A stretch of 64,000 nucleotides of DNA from Acholoe squamosa (GCA_949317995.1 OX439046.1:57081774-57145773); one strand, 5' to 3'; counted from the stretch's first letter, positions 35,301-49,551 are shown. Translations and numbers: made by a program. Notes: generated by a model not told the origin, from the sequence alone.

Positions 35301-38081
35301 TTATATGCTGAATGCCCCTCTGCATGCCATCTGTCAACCTCCACTTGTAACTTTACTTCTGTATATATTATGGTGACATGTCCCTGAATTAGTTTGAGAC
35401 GGTGCAACCCCCAGCCCCAGCCTCAGTGGGAGCCCCTCATGCTGGGATAAATCATACCGATGCTGTGCATGGAGAGAGTGGGGATCAGTTGGAAAATGTA
35501 GACTGTTGAGGTGGAGGACTGTATTTCATTGTGTGCATTATGATTGAAAATCCCTATAAAGTTATTGCCCTTTGTACCAATAACTGCATGCAATCTTAAG
35601 TTGAAAATTTGGACAGGTTCTCTGGTATCTTTCTAGAAGGTGGTACAATGAGAACCCCTACCTGGTTAATGAAGGCCTTGGGTTTTGGAGAAAATGACGA
35701 CTTGTGGAATGAATCATTGATAGGATTATTCAAAGTAGCTGGTAGCTGGTCTAAACGGCCTGTCATAATCCAATCGTATGAGATGCAGCGGCAGTCATAT
35801 CTCTGTATTGCCTGACTTCAAGTGATTGAGTGACAAAGGTATATGATAAAGTTCATCAATACATGAAGAGCCTGGCAAGGATGTGCAGTATTTTATACTA
35901 TTTACAATATGAGGAGCTATGCCTCAATGCATCTTATTCCTTCTCTTTCATATCCCTCTGCACTATAACTATCGGTACCGGAGAATCCAAAACCCTGTCC
36001 CATGATTTATTTGTGATGTAAAGGAATTCTCAGCCTGCCCCAATTTGATGATTGTGTATAAGCCATATAAGTACTGACACAGCACACTAAGCCTTCAATC
36101 CACTTCTCCCCCTGTGCCTTCCCTCCCAGCAGTACCAGGGACCCTACTACTCTATCATTGTTCCATTTATATTACCCCCTAGGGAGAACCACTGAGAGCA
36201 AAGTTGTCTCCATGGACAGAAGAAAGGAACTGCCAAAGGAAGTACATTTGCAAGAATATGTCCCATATATATCAACACTAAATCCAAGACATTGCTGACT
36301 CCCTAGAAGACTAGTGGCCTGTACCTTTATGATCAGTAAAGCTATCAATCTATGCCTGCAGAATACCTCATCACTGCTCATATCTTAATGGACATCGGTA
36401 CTCTGTTTTAAATTGTAAACAGCCATTACCATACATTACAGGACATCCACAACCCTACTTCTGATGAATACAATTTTGAGAAAGCCCATAGTAATATGTG
36501 GTATTACACAGCTTTTGTGGATGAACAAGGAGGCTTGTGAGATTATTTTGGACTAAACCTGAGAGAGGGTTGCAGTTTCCCTCATTTAAGAGTCCAGACT
36601 ATGAAATAGATTAGATTTAAATCAGTCATGACTAGACCCTGTATTGAACACTAGTCACTTTGGCCATTTCCTACTGCTTTGTTTACAGTCTAAGGAAGGA
36701 ACCTGTGTGTCAAGTCAGCAATGACTATGGAAAGGGAGGACGAGGGCTACTATCCTTTCTGTCTTTGTGTATCTGATTTTCTATACAGTATTTTGGATGA
36801 ATCAGCCAGTTAATCAATGTACACAAAAATATCTGTTTCCAGATGTTCTTCAAGAGTACTTGGTATATAATACACTATGGTGTCCTCTTTATTTATAAAA
36901 GTAGCAACTGCTGTTGATAAGTTGTAACGTCACTTGGGTATACTTTGGAATGCAGTTATTAGTGTAGTTATTAGCCATGGACATATGCACATCTAAATTG
37001 TAGATAGATATTACAAAGGGGAACTATGGTAGGTCTTGCTGTATGAATAAAGACAACCTACCAGTTACCAGTTCTACAAGGCACCCCATTATAAAGTATC
37101 TCTAACATGAGCCATATAAAATGCCGTCGGCATCCCTGACTGATAACCATATATCTATAGCTACAAGGGATAGATCAAGAGTTAATACATGACAACAGAA
37201 CAAGGTGAAGAATGCGTGATGAAGTGTAAGCTATTTATAATGCGTAAGGGATTAATTCTGATGATCATCAGGAGCTGGATAAAGAATGATAATATTTCAA
37301 GCAGAAATCAATTTATATGACCAACGCTGGTGCCAAAAGCAGACAAGAACAAGAGTAAGACCTCAGCTGCTCAGTGATGGGGGATAGCTAATAAAAAAAT
37401 GTGCCTCATAATAAAGCTATCAAGTTGGTAATGTGAGTTATTGATTCATAGATTCTACATTGAAATTGACTTTGATTCACATTGCCATGTAATGCTAAGA
37501 AACCAACTGAATACTGTAAGTGTAAGAACTCTGTTCCACTACATTATTGACTATAGCTGCATCAGTGTTCTTAATATGTACTCACTGACCCTACCAACCC
37601 TGCAGTGCAACCCTTAACGTGAAGGTGTACCTGGTGAAGCTGGATACTGAGGTGTAAACCATTCATTGAACATGTGTGCCAATTAACCCTCACACTGGAG
37701 GCCAACTGCAGCACCACCTGATTCAGTCTGATCCTAGTGCACTGCTACTGTAGGGTGATGTAAGTACTTCTGGGTCACAGCTCCTAGGCTGTTTGGCTAA
37801 AATGATGGAATTGCTAATCGACATTTTCCTCCATTATAGGACACAATTTGAAAGGTTGTTTATATGCACTCGACCCCAGTGTTAGCAATAGTCTACAGTT
37901 GAGAGTCAATGTTTGAGCCTACATTTTAATTAAGAATTAAGTGACTTTAAAGACAGAAGACCATCTAATTAAAGCCTGCAGTCGTCTCTATGCTTCAACA
38001 AAGAGATGGTCTTATCAGGCATGTGATAATAAAGAGAATTATTTCAATATGTGCATCTGCATATGTGATTTATCTATTTGC

Positions 38082-38084
<3 letters not shown>

Positions 38085-38132
<48 letters not shown>

Positions 38133-38154
38133 TCTCCATGTCTCTGTCTCTGTC
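38085..38154. repeat. (CT)n microsatellite
   Basis: About 22 CT units, then degenerate CTGTCTC. Confidence 0.97.
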
Positions 38155-41100
38155 CCATTCAGATATCAAAGGATATTATTGACCAGCTGATTCCATTGAG
38201 CTTGTAGTGGTTTACTTTTGGATTACATGACAGATGAATTTACTAAGAAGTTTGAAATGTTAGTTTTTTTTCTACTTGTATTGCTGATATGAGTACTTTA
38301 TCATTCATCTTTCATGGTGTATATCCCAACCAATTGCCTAAGGGCAACATGAATTTCAGCACTAAATCTGTACTTTATTCCATAAATGGTTAATTATTCA
38401 TGATATTAGAAGAATAAATGAACACATTCATATACTGCTCATTTACCCTAATACCAGAGATGACCAACAGAAGCGAGATATCATCAGAGTATGCACTGCC
38501 AGCAGATATCTCGTCATTGAAATATATTTTTAAAAGTCTATAACATGGACAGAATTAAAGAAAATGTGGGATTACACTGCAATGTCCGGCCAGAATTTCA
38601 TTTTTAATGTTAGGACTAATATGCTCACCAGATTAGCTCAGTGGCCTCTGTATCTATTGTACCAAAGACTTGCTGTAAAACAGCAGGTCCTTCTCCATGG
38701 TCCTTTCCAGGACCACAAAGCTCACCTTACATACCTCTCACTCTCTGTGGTATGTTGCTATCAGTGACAGTAGGAAGCAGCTCTGGGGAGCAGCTCAGTT
38801 AGTCTAGGATGCTCACCATTCCTCTGAGTTGTTAGAGACAGGGTGTGAACAGATGTGGCCTCAGCAACATAGTGAAAAATAAGTTGCAGATAGTGTTAAA
38901 TGGGATGATATTCATGTGCAGAGCTATTACTTATCATAGTAAGGGGTAGTAGGGCAGGCTTAGCATACCTTAGACCATTCTGGGGCGAAGTGTTGCTAGG
39001 AGTGGAGGAGGGTATAATGGAGTAGAAAAGGATAAAGGCAAAGGGGAGAATGGGATTGGAGGAATCTAGTTTATATATGGGGGTGGCAGATAGAGAGGGG
39101 GGAAGGGCCCATGGGAACTAAGAATTTATTTGCTTCTTTTGGGTCCTGAAATATGCCACACAACAGAGGTTTTACCCCCTTCCTTTTGGCCTGCACCCCC
39201 TAATTTCTAAAGACTGGAATCGCCACTGCACAATAAGGTTGAGTGCATGGAACATCGCTCTTAAAATGCCTGTTGATAGCATGCTGAAAGAAGTTATTCC
39301 ATTAAATATAATGGGATCTGATGAACATTAAAAAATTCATAAAAGACAAAGAAATCTAATGATATAGTCATTTATTGGATTTGGGACTGTCCCACCTGGA
39401 CCTAGGATCAGTGCTTTATTAGCTAATAGTAATGGTGTTCAAAGTACTTGAGGGCTATTTATAGAGGGATATTTATATTTTGTTGCCCCTTTGCTGCTTT
39501 ATATTAAGTCTAAATGAAGATGTGTTGTATGGTATGCAGTATTAATAGCATTAAGCACTCTGGTACCCACCTTATTTCTCAATGAAATTCATACTGCAGG
39601 AAACAGTTATGGAACTGTATTAAAATGTAGTTTTGGTGTTTTGTCAATTGTTGATTGTGTAATTAGATTATCTTAAAATATCTTATCCAATTAAACCATT
39701 AATCTGAGGTACTGAAACGGAATCCATTTACTGCAAAATTGCTTCTTTTTTTATGGTATTTTTACTAGATACATTTAATATAAAGTGGTTGCCATCCAAT
39801 CTGGTCTGTAATTATTTATAATCATTATGCCTGACTATGTCTGACAATTTAAATTGGGGAATTCTTCTCAATTTTCTGTTTTGGTTAAGGCATTTGTATT
39901 ACAAAATGGTAAGTTTGATCAGGAAGAATGAGTATCTCAAATTGCTGGACAAGCACAAAAATTGCCTCCATATTCTTGCATACAAATCAGTTAACAAAAA
40001 GTGAAGAAATTATGCTAGGCATGCCAAGAAAGGCGTCCTACCTCCTGAAGCATGCCTAGAGCCCTACATCTTAGCTAACTCAATTGAACGTGACAGATAA
40101 AACCTAATTGTCTACCTTCAAGCCTTGTCAATACAGTCATCCACAGGGATCACAGTTCTGAACTGAATACATAACCACCCCTTCTGTTTTCCACTGTCAC
40201 TTACAGCCTTCCCTCTCTAATTCTGCTTCTCTGGTAGTAATGTCTTGGTGGTGGTGTGCTTCTGAATTAATTTGATGACAGGTGCCAGCTCTTTGAGTCT
40301 CCCTGGTGGTAAGACAGGAATTTGTCATTGTATTTTTTCCCAGTACAGGTGTTAGATTGTTGGAAGGATATGGTTTTTAGTGCAAAGGCAGTGCAGCTGC
40401 CTTTGCACTAAGAGGTTATAGCGTTATCAGGACCCTTCCCTTTAGAATCTGGATGAGTACATGCTGGCTCCCCTAGAGAAGCCTTTATTCCTTTACCTGA
40501 CTATGAAAGGTGAGATGAATTGTTGAGGGAATTATCTAAAGTAGCTGGTAGCTGGTCTATAACTGGCCTGTCAGCATCCAAATGTTCCAGGGTATGGGCT
40601 GGAGAGGTAGTCATATCTCTGTTTTATATGACTATAAATGACTTGAAGGGGGAGATTCAGGTGTTTTATTTCTCTGGTTGGGAATCTACTAAACACCTTA
40701 CAGGTCCTTTAAGCAATTCAATGCACTCTATCCTTTTGCAATTATTTGTCGAACCGGTACAGCATTGAAGAGTATCTAACCTGGCTGATATTGCTGCATC
40801 ATTCTGGCATTTTATGAGTGTATCAACTTCATTGGGTAAGCATGATTCATGAATATAGTACTGGTATGTTATTCATCAGGGTTGAACCATAAAGACAGAA
40901 GGTCATAGCACTGTTACCCTTTAAGGCTTAGATGGTTGGCTAAGGATGGTCTAGATGGTTTATATCTACTTGAAGACTCTAAGTAAGCCTTGCTTCATTG
41001 TCCCAAGACTGTAAGGAAACTGCTACCCCTGTCCATTTGGAGGATCATCAGTCTGTGTCAGAGCTGAAGCCAAATAGGTCCTTACGAGAAATACCTTCAT

Positions 41101-42550
41101 TGAACACAGCCAATTGTATGTAGTATGTTTCTGTAAGTGTATAAGAAGTGGTTTGATATTTGAACTATGACAAAGTTTTTTCTATAGTACATCTTTATTA
41201 TTGAGAGCAGTTAGCAGAATCCTTCCAACAAGTACATGTACACAGATGTGATATGGAATATGTAATAGGCATTTTAAGCTAGAAAAATGAGCAAGGTGTT
41301 TTATACAATCAAATGCTTGGATGAGTGCCAAATTGTCCAGTCAGCATAACAGTATGCAATACACACAGAGTGTGAAACCCATGGGAAATGGAGGACTTTG
41401 CAATATTTCTGACCCTATAGCATAGAGGGTACAGGGGGAATACACCCCATACTTGGCAACATAGGAAAACCATCATGAGTTTAGGAATTTTCTATGGTCT
41501 GGGTTTAGTATCTCAATAATGCTAATTAATATGATTAAAATCTCCTCCTGTCCATCTATATATCAAAGCAAAATAATCTTTTTCTGAAATGAATATAGGT
41601 TTGGTCAGTTTCAAATGAGTAAATGAGAAATATAACTTATGGAATACCTTCCACTATAATGAAGGCCCTGGGTATAAAATATTGGATTTAAATCACTCTC
41701 AACTGGTTCCTCTGTAAACAGAGTCAATTCCCTCTTTTTGCATTCCACTTTAGGAGGCAGGTCATACACCGGGGCATGAGCTGAGAGTCAGACAGTAGAA
41801 ATAATCAATGCCTGCTAAATGGAAGGAATAGTGGAGAAAAGGTGTAATGTTCTAATGTACATTAGCCTTATATGTTTTTAACTATGCTAAGAGGTAAGAT
41901 GATAAAGATGTCCCATAAAGCTTTTACAGTGCAATGACAGAAAAGGTCCTGATGGTAAAGCAGATCTCAATCCTCTCTGGTCTTTATAAAGTTCCTTTCT
42001 GTTTCCTTCAGCTTTCATTGTACAAAATGCCAAAATGCATGTAAAAGGGTTCCACATCATGCATGAATGACTTCCCCAGTGAAACCCTATAAGGACAACA
42101 TTGTGCTACTGCATCAATATCTCATGCTATGACTATGGCCAAAAAACAGCATTGGCTAGTAACTTAATGATACTGTATTGATGCTTTTAATATGAGGCTG
42201 AAGGAATTCCATCCATTCTTGCAGATGTTGCCTCCGTTCTTGGTATGTTTATTATGATTGATAGAGAAACATGCTTCAAAGCGTTGTGATATCCAGGGTA
42301 ATAGCATTTTATGGGTTGTAGTTTGTTAAAGCCTCATTCTTCTTTGGACAAGGTTTTGTAAGTGAATTTTGTTTCACTTAAAAGGCAGCAGTACATTGCA
42401 TGCAATAGTCCTAAGATAGAAAAATGATTATGTTTGGAAGACGTTTTAAACCCTCAAAACATCAAGGACAGTATGATGTTTTGAGCATTTATATTCATTT
42501 CAGTAGTAACTTAGATTATGACACTGGAACTTAACCCATAGGTGCCCAAG

Positions 42551-42566
42551 CGCGCTTTAAAGCGCG
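42551..42566. repeat. 16-bp perfect palindrome
   Basis: CGCGCTTTAAAGCGCG, a GC-flanked perfect palindrome in AT-rich DNA; role unknown. Confidence 0.8.
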
Positions 42567-45254
42567 GTTTTAGGCTTAAATGGGGCTTAAATACATGTAT
42601 ATTGAAGGAAATCATCATCCAGATACTTCTACTGGTCCAATCTGCAAAGTTAGACCCTCTATAGAACTGCCATGACCTCTCAAACACAATACAACCATTC
42701 ATTTTGCTCTATCTCCATCATACCAAACACAGGGAGTCAAAACCTGAAAATGAGCTGTACTGTTCTAAGACCAGACATGAAACCAATATTATGCTAGATC
42801 ATATACATCCAATGTCCCAAACTCCCATTAGTTTCTAAAAGAAATGTTCTTATCCATAGAGATGATCCATGCATTGTTACTGGCACATTATGTCTCCTGA
42901 GTGGTAGTACACATATATGCAGAATCAGCTTTGAATGAGGCCTTTAGAATTGCAATTATTATGTATGGGGCGAGGCTATATATTACACAAGAGAGACCAA
43001 ATAGGACTACTATCAAATGACAACAAATGGAATGTTTTGGTTATCAAACCTGGCCAATAAATTCCATGTCCTTAACTGAAAGTCCTCACTGAGTTATGGG
43101 TATTCGGGAAATGTATCAAAAGAGAAGATCAAAATAACACATGTGCTTATCAACTAAGTAATATAATTGTGAAATAATGTAAAATCTTCAAATAATTCTG
43201 GGCACCAAAAGGTAAAGAGTCTATCGAAAGTAGTGTTTATTCAATGGAGAAATAACAAATATGGAATTTTGTAATTACCAGAAAGGGCATACTGAATGGA
43301 AGCACTATTGTGAAGAGTGCTAGTTCCAATGCCCAGTTGTGCCCCTTTATTCTTTAATCTGCATTTCTTCACTGTCACATGGTGACAAATCATCCTCTCA
43401 CAGTTTCCATGTTTAGTAAACATGGATGCTTAAAGATGGTGATTTCCTTGCATGTTTTATGTCAAACAGAATTGGTTTGCTTGCCATTTTCTCATATAGA
43501 TAGGTGCCATTTTAGATAAGTCTCTGAGAACCCATTATTGCCGAGGAACACCGGAAATTACAGGTGGCGTCTCAGGTTGTAATCCATTATGGGAACTACC
43601 CTTAAGGTGATGCACAGAGGACATGCCTGATGGCATTATCCAGTTTGTTATTTAACATTATAAATATGGATATAAGGGACGTGATAGACCATACTTTGTC
43701 AGTAATTCCTTCTCTTTTTATGTCATACTTGCAAGTTGTAAAGAGATGGTAAATGATGTAAGAGTTACTCGCTGTTGGACCATTCATGCATTATACTAGC
43801 AGGTCTAATGTGCAGGCATTTAGAGGTAAAGGCATTACAGTGTCTTAAATGATATGCGGACTTCCTGTATTATCAATACATTGCCTCCATGCATATCCTC
43901 AAAATTGCCATGGGGACAGACATCTTGGTTGTGGGGCCATCATATATGACCACTGTATTCATCAAACAGCATTGTATAGGGAACTGCCTTTTAAATTTTG
44001 TTTTCCACACCCCCTTTATGCAAGTCGTTGTGTGTATAGTGATCCACCACATGGGGAGATGATATATCAGGATGATATATCAGTAGAGAGTGTAAGGAGT
44101 TAGCAGCACGTTGCTCCTGTACATTACCCAAGCCCTTGGCAAAACAAGACTGGAACAGTATACAACCTACTTGACCTCAGGTAGACTCATAAGCCATAGA
44201 AAACATAAAACAGCACCAATGGGAATGAGTGTGGAACATCCATGCTGTTAGGGTTTTTTTTCTTTCGTTTTGTTTAGTTTTTGCTTCTCCCCATCGCCAG
44301 TATCCACAATGTACACGGGTAGACTTACATGGCCCCCAGACTGCACAGACTGACATTGATCCTAGAGTGTAGTATCAGACCTAAGGGACATACAGTGGTT
44401 AATTGGGGCTGTCATTTTTAACTACCCCTTGGGAAAATCAATCCAGCCTGCAGGGCCTTGGTGGTTTTATGATGATCTGTTTTAAGTTGTGTCTGTTTCT
44501 GTGTTGCTCTTCAGCTGTCAATGACCCAACAGTATCAAATACATCTCTCAGCAGCATTTCTGAGTCTAGCTTTTTATCCTGAAAGGTTTTTTTTTGGTGT
44601 CCTGAATGATTTATTAGTAGCCTGGCATTGCAGTTCCTACTTATGATGCATTTTAAAGTAGGTATGATGCATAGAAGTTTCATGGTTATTTGTCGTCCTG
44701 ATGCACCTTTGGACCATGTATCTTGAAAGTGCTTTAGGATCATGATACAGGATAGGCATGATACATGGATTAAACAATGATGTATATTACTTGCTACATT
44801 TATGCAACATGATGTTAACTGTATGGACAAAATGCCTACAAATATTTTCAAAGGCCTAACTTTTTTGATACGCAGAGTGTGACACATGGAAGTAAATTTC
44901 TCTTGAATTCTTTCCTTGGGAAATAGTTCGTAGAAATTATTTCTCTTTTCTTTTTCTCCCTTATTTGAGGTTTACATTAACGTTGGACACAGACGCCAGT
45001 ATGTATAAAGAACAGTTGTAGCGGTCTACACCCTACAAGTACCACTGACCTTCACTGCTTTCCTATTTCCACTGGATTGATTTAAATATCTAGATGCTGT
45101 AATTCTTTACCTGAAAGTAAATTGAAGCTTGCCATTAGTAACAGTAGCCTTAGGGGTTCACACTGAATGGTTGTAGAAAAGAAAAAGAAAGCACACACCA
45201 CATTTGAAAGCACATTCATAGGAGAGAGGAGTATTTATATTTTAGGTAATCTGA

Positions 45255-45364
45255 ATGTCGACATCATGCTATGGAGAGGTATTTCTTATATGGGCAATGA
45301 CTTCAAAATAAAGTGGAACTAACAGCTTCCCCTGCAGTAGCAGTGAAGTATAACTCTTCACATT
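45255..45364 (+). repeat. Left arm of near-perfect 110-bp inverted repeat
   Basis: Begins ATGTCGACATCATGC and ends AACTCTTCACATT. Its reverse complement is found at 45742-45851 with one visible mismatch. The stretch is not repeated in the paralogous unit 4. Confidence 0.9.
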
Positions 45365-45636
45365 CAGAATAATCAATTGACCATTCATAAAAAAAGCAAT
45401 ATCATGAGTAAATGTAATGCATGCAATCTTTTTCTCTTCAAAATCTCATCCACCTATGGATGATAGATAACAGTTTTATCAATTGGAATTGTTAAGACGG
45501 TCAAACAGGTGGTACATTCTTGTTAAACTACTGATACAAGATACAAGATACAACAGTACAAAACTGAACACCCCCATAGGAAATACATCCCGTCATAATC
45601 TCTTGCCCCGTAGAATAAACAACAAAGGTTCAATGC

Positions 45637-45704
45637 CAGTGGCGGATTTAGAGGGACCCCGCACACCCCCGTTTTCCCCAGTAAAGGGGGGTGTCCGCTA
45701 CACT
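45637..45704 (+). mobile_element. hAT-like terminus fragment
   Basis: CAGTGGCGGATTTAGAGGG resembles the CAGNGGCGGATCYAG ends of many invertebrate hAT-type non-autonomous elements. It is followed by a small C-rich/G-rich hairpin (ACACCCCCGTTTTCCCC against GGGGGGTGTCC). No matching far end was found, so it is a fragment inside the inverted-repeat spacer. Confidence 0.35.
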
Positions 45705-45741
45705 ATAAAACAGTGTTTATACCCAGGGCGTCATATCACAA

Positions 45742-45851
45742 AATGTGAAGAGTTATACTTCACTGCTACTGCAGGGGAACCTGTTAGTTCCACTTTATTT
45801 TGAAGTCATTGCCCATATAAGAAATACCTCTCCATAGCATGATGTCGACAT
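45742..45851 (-). repeat. Right arm of near-perfect 110-bp inverted repeat
   Basis: Begins AATGTGAAGAGTTATAC and ends GATGTCGACAT; it is the inverted copy of 45255-45364. The two arms enclose a 377-bp spacer (45365-45741) containing a hAT-like terminus. Unit 4 runs straight into GTGGAAAGATGCACT at the matching point. Confidence 0.9.
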
Positions 45852-47184
45852 GGAAAGATGCACTAGCCAATGCTTCAAAAATCTCACATCAAATATCATA
45901 TTGACAAAACGATTTTCTTACTGCTTTGTGAGCCCTTGTGAAAAAGATGGCTGGTGGAATGCCCTCTTTATTTAAGAAAAGAGCAGGGTCAGCTGCCTGT
46001 AATGGTTTCTTGGACTGGGAAAGTAGCTGCCATCTGATATAGATTGAGTCTCGTTTAGCCAACTAGAAGTGTTCAATTTGTTTGTACTCAGCTGGGTGCT
46101 AGAAGAAATCCCTCCCCTCTTTTTTTATCATGGAAGCCTTGCTCTTCTGTCAGAATGGTGCATGCATGTATCACTGGTGTGTAATTCACCAATGGAAGCA
46201 GCCATGCATCATGACAAGAGATGCGCTCGATACACTCCCAAAAGGTTGGCATGATGCACTAATGCAGTGCTGGTGAGTGTCTCCCTCACACTGCATTGGG
46301 ATCCCTACATCATGACTGCAAAGCTGCTTTGGGTCATCATGCAGTCCATAAAGTACAAGCAAACCCTACATGTGTGGACTGCCTCTGACCTTCAGTCTGG
46401 CTGCACCAAAAAACCCAACCAGCCTAGGTTTTGTTGACATACAAAGCCTTTCCCAGCATCACTGACCCCATGTCTGGGCAAGTCATTATTGTCAGTTGTT
46501 TGTTTCAATCCCCTCCTGATGACCTGCTATCAATCTTCTGCTTTTTGATTGTCCCTTGGTGCTATCCGTTGCCTTCCGCTATCTCCATTTCCCTGTTTTA
46601 TTTTTGTATCTGATTATATCCCCCTTGGGTATGGATCCTATCCATTCTGTCTATCTATCTCCCTCTTTACACTCGACATTCTTCAATTGATTCTTTCCCA
46701 CCTTCTGTCTTCCATCAATCAGCTCCCCCCTCCTTCCATCTTCCCATGTCTGTAATTACCCTAATAGTTGCCCAATCGTCCTATACTTTCAGTCCCTTCT
46801 TTTTTACTTAATTTTACATTTCCTTTACACTGCCCTCCTCCATTCTAAGCTGTCCCTCTTGCTCTATACTTCTACTCTTTTCCTCCTTGCATGTTTTATA
46901 TTTCTATAATGCCCCCCCCCCTTCCTCCTCCAAATTCAGTATCAGCTACCCCATAGTATCTCCCTTAATACCATGATTATCACATTTTCTCATTAAAAGT
47001 ATTTTAGATAAACATGGTAAAGAATTATTCAAAACTAGTTATTTTGTCAACCACATCAGATACTTTTTCAGAATGAAAAACTACATTTGGCTGCGGCTGC
47101 TGAACCCTATATACTTGTGATTGTCCTCTGCTCATACAATCACCTCCCCCAGGGAATACCTGCCTGTCTCGTTTATACAGTATA

Positions 47185-47295
47185 TAGTAATGGACTGCTT
47201 AAGCACCGGGGTCTCAGATAAGCACCAATTTTGAATTAAGTGCCGCGGGTATAAGGGTATTGAGCTGTACCTCAAATAAGTGTCTTGTATGAGCG
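47185..47295 (+). repeat. ATAAGCACC-type dispersed repeat
   Basis: Repeated short phrases AAGCACCGGGGTCTCAGATA, ATAAGCACC, AAGTGCCG and AATAAGTGTC. The paralogous copy is at about 60093-60240. Such ATAAGCGCC-rich repeats occur as DNA-transposon debris in several marine invertebrates (from memory). Confidence 0.4.
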
Positions 47296-48379
47296 CAGCG
47301 GTACAGTGGTTATTGAGATATATGTGAGTGTCCAGGCACTTATATGGGCCACTACAGACAGGAGAGATCCTTCTCATAGAATTGATTCATTTTGCCTGAT
47401 TCATCCAGTTAACCAGGATCCACCAGCTGGCCCCATTTGGCACCATTTTTGTCTTTATTTAATGGCATCTTGGGTCATTTTTGCCCAAGGAACCGGAATC
47501 AGTGATTCTCCCAGCCTTCTCCCCAGATCTCCACCATCTTCCTGGCTTTTATTTTGGTGTTTGTCTGTGCTGCAGAGGTGCCAATTCAAAGCAAAAACTG
47601 CTTAAAAGGTTCCAGCTTGTGCATGAGACTGGTAAGTAACAGTGTCATTTTCTAGGAAGTTCCCTATTGACTACATATGGGTTTGGAGCTGGTTCTTGCA
47701 ACCTCTACTGGCAAACTGATAAGAAGGGGTCAGCATGTCCCTGGAAGTGGATGTTAGCAGGGGCAAGGTACCCATCATGGTATATCTTATCATAAGGTTA
47801 TACCTCAATCAGGGTAAATAAAAAATGGTGGACCCACAGGGCATGGATCTAGATTCCTATTGGGTTCAAGTGGGACTGGAGCTGGTTTCTGGTGACATGC
47901 AATGGTAAGAGCTAATAAGATGGAACTAGCTTGTCTCTGGAAGTGGTTGTTAACCAGGGGCAAGGCACCCATCATGCCATGTCTTATCAGTGTGTTTTAC
48001 CAAAAACAAGCAAAATTCAAAATTGTGAATCCACTGGGTGTGGGTCTAGAATCTCTTAGACCTGGTCCAATTAAGGCAGAGGGGATGTCATAATCCTTTT
48101 GAAGTCAGTCATGCATGCAGGCATCAATGGAAGGCATTGAAAATGCATCAACCCTGTAGGTGCAGTATGATGCATGAATGCAGCAGTGTGAGTTTGTTCA
48201 CCATTTTGCATTTATGCACCATGATGGTGAAATGACATTAATAAGCTTCAACATGTAGTCCTTTACACTATATCTTGCTTCTGCAACCGATTTATGATTT
48301 ATCGAATTGAGTAGTACCCCAAAGAAAATAGATATATATCATAACTACCACCAAGGCCCTTTTCTGTTTCCGGATGGTT

Positions 48380-48493
48380 GTGTGTAACAGGAATCATCTG
48401 CCAGGGGGCGTCGTCAGCATCTGTTTCAGTAAGAACCGGAAATGGGCCCCTACGCCCCCTGGCAGAGGAGAGCACATCATTCCTGTTACACAC
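48380..48493. mobile_element. Palindromic MITE-like element
   Basis: Outer arms GTGTGTAACAGGAAT (48380-48394) and its exact complement (48479-48493); inner arms CTGCCAGGGGGCGT (48398-48411) and its exact complement (48452-48465). The unit 4 counterpart near 61140-61250 keeps CTCTCCTCTGCC on the left side, present only on the right side here. The ancestral inverted ends were therefore longer, and each copy has decayed differently. Confidence 0.65.
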
Positions 48494-49341
48494 GCCAGGA
48501 ACTAGTGATGGGACGCTGGCCATGTCAGACTGAGTTTTAAGTGGCCGCTGGCAGTAATTTAGATAAACTAAGCCTTCCTGTACCAACCCCATCAGCCCTT
48601 TTGCCTCCACTCTCTATATGTACCACCCATCCTTTGACCTAAAGTCCATCACTAGGGTGTAGTTCAAGGGACATGGCTTGATGTAGAAGGAAAAGAGAAC
48701 TTCTGTACATATTTCCAGAAAATTTTTAATGAATTTCTTAAATTGCTATGATACGCTTTTGCATATAAATTAGTCTTATTTACTCATATACCACATAGGT
48801 AGATCTGACTTGGCATAGTTTGTTTTGAATGTAAAGCAGTGACAAGATCTGCAAAAAGGGGTCTTAGTGCAGGGGGCTTTAACACCCCTTCTCCCAGTAC
48901 ATGCTAAGATGATACCCTGTTAATCATAATCAATGTCTTCATACAAATTCAATGCATCATTTGAAATTGATTTTAGAACTGTGACGTCAGTATGCCATGA
49001 ATAGTAGACTTGCCAACAGCTCAGCGACGGTGTTTAGCTCCTCAACCTATCCCTTCATTTTCTTATTGCTACATCTACTCCTCTGAATGTCATTCCAGCT
49101 GCCTCAGGCACTGTAAGCCCTGATATGTGGGGGCCATGTCAAAGGATTCAGGGCAGGATGCTCCAAAGAAGATTGCACACCATGATGACTATGACCTACC
49201 CTTCCACTCGTGCATCAGCTCAGCCCAGCCTATACATGCCTACATTGAAACATACCTAGGGTAGTCCATGCCTTGCAATTAACCTATGATGCAATACCCC
49301 CTCTATCCTTCCATTAAAACTTATGAATTTACACTTCCTGT

Positions 49342-49551
49342 ACTGTGAAAAAAATAACTGTTGAATCTACCAGGGATCCTCATAAAACTGTGAACCACCA
49401 TAATTATGTAGCAGTTAATCAGAGTAGTTTTTACAAGAAGCCCCAGGTGACAATACAGTGGTACAAGGAATCTCGGTGAAAATAATGACGGATCTCTGGT
49501 AACTTTGGGACAAGGATTCCATCTTTATTTTGACGCCTTTTTTTTTACAGT
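49342..49551 (+). mobile_element. ACTGTAAAAA-ended MITE, copy 4
   Basis: Left end ACTGTGAAAAAAATAACTG; right end TTTTTTTTTACAGT. The body shares TGTTGAATCTACCAGGGATC, TTTTACAAGAAG and ACTTTGGGACAAGGA with the 6270-6493 copy. It lies in the unaligned middle of unit 3. Confidence 0.7.

Larger units (their letters stand above)
32640..44250 (+). repeat. Segmental duplication, unit 2
   Basis: Starts with the TGACATTGAT box and ends after the CAGCACCAATGGGA block. The 32.64-36.26 kb part parallels 17.3-20.9 kb; 36.28-38.9 kb parallels 22.4-26.3 kb (for example TAGCTACAAGGGATAGATCA and GTGCCAATTAACCC); 39.45-44.25 kb parallels 27.5-32.0 kb and 52.8-56.95 kb. It is shorter than unit 1 because unit 1 has several insertions. 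No continuous coding frame is kept between copies. Confidence 0.8.
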
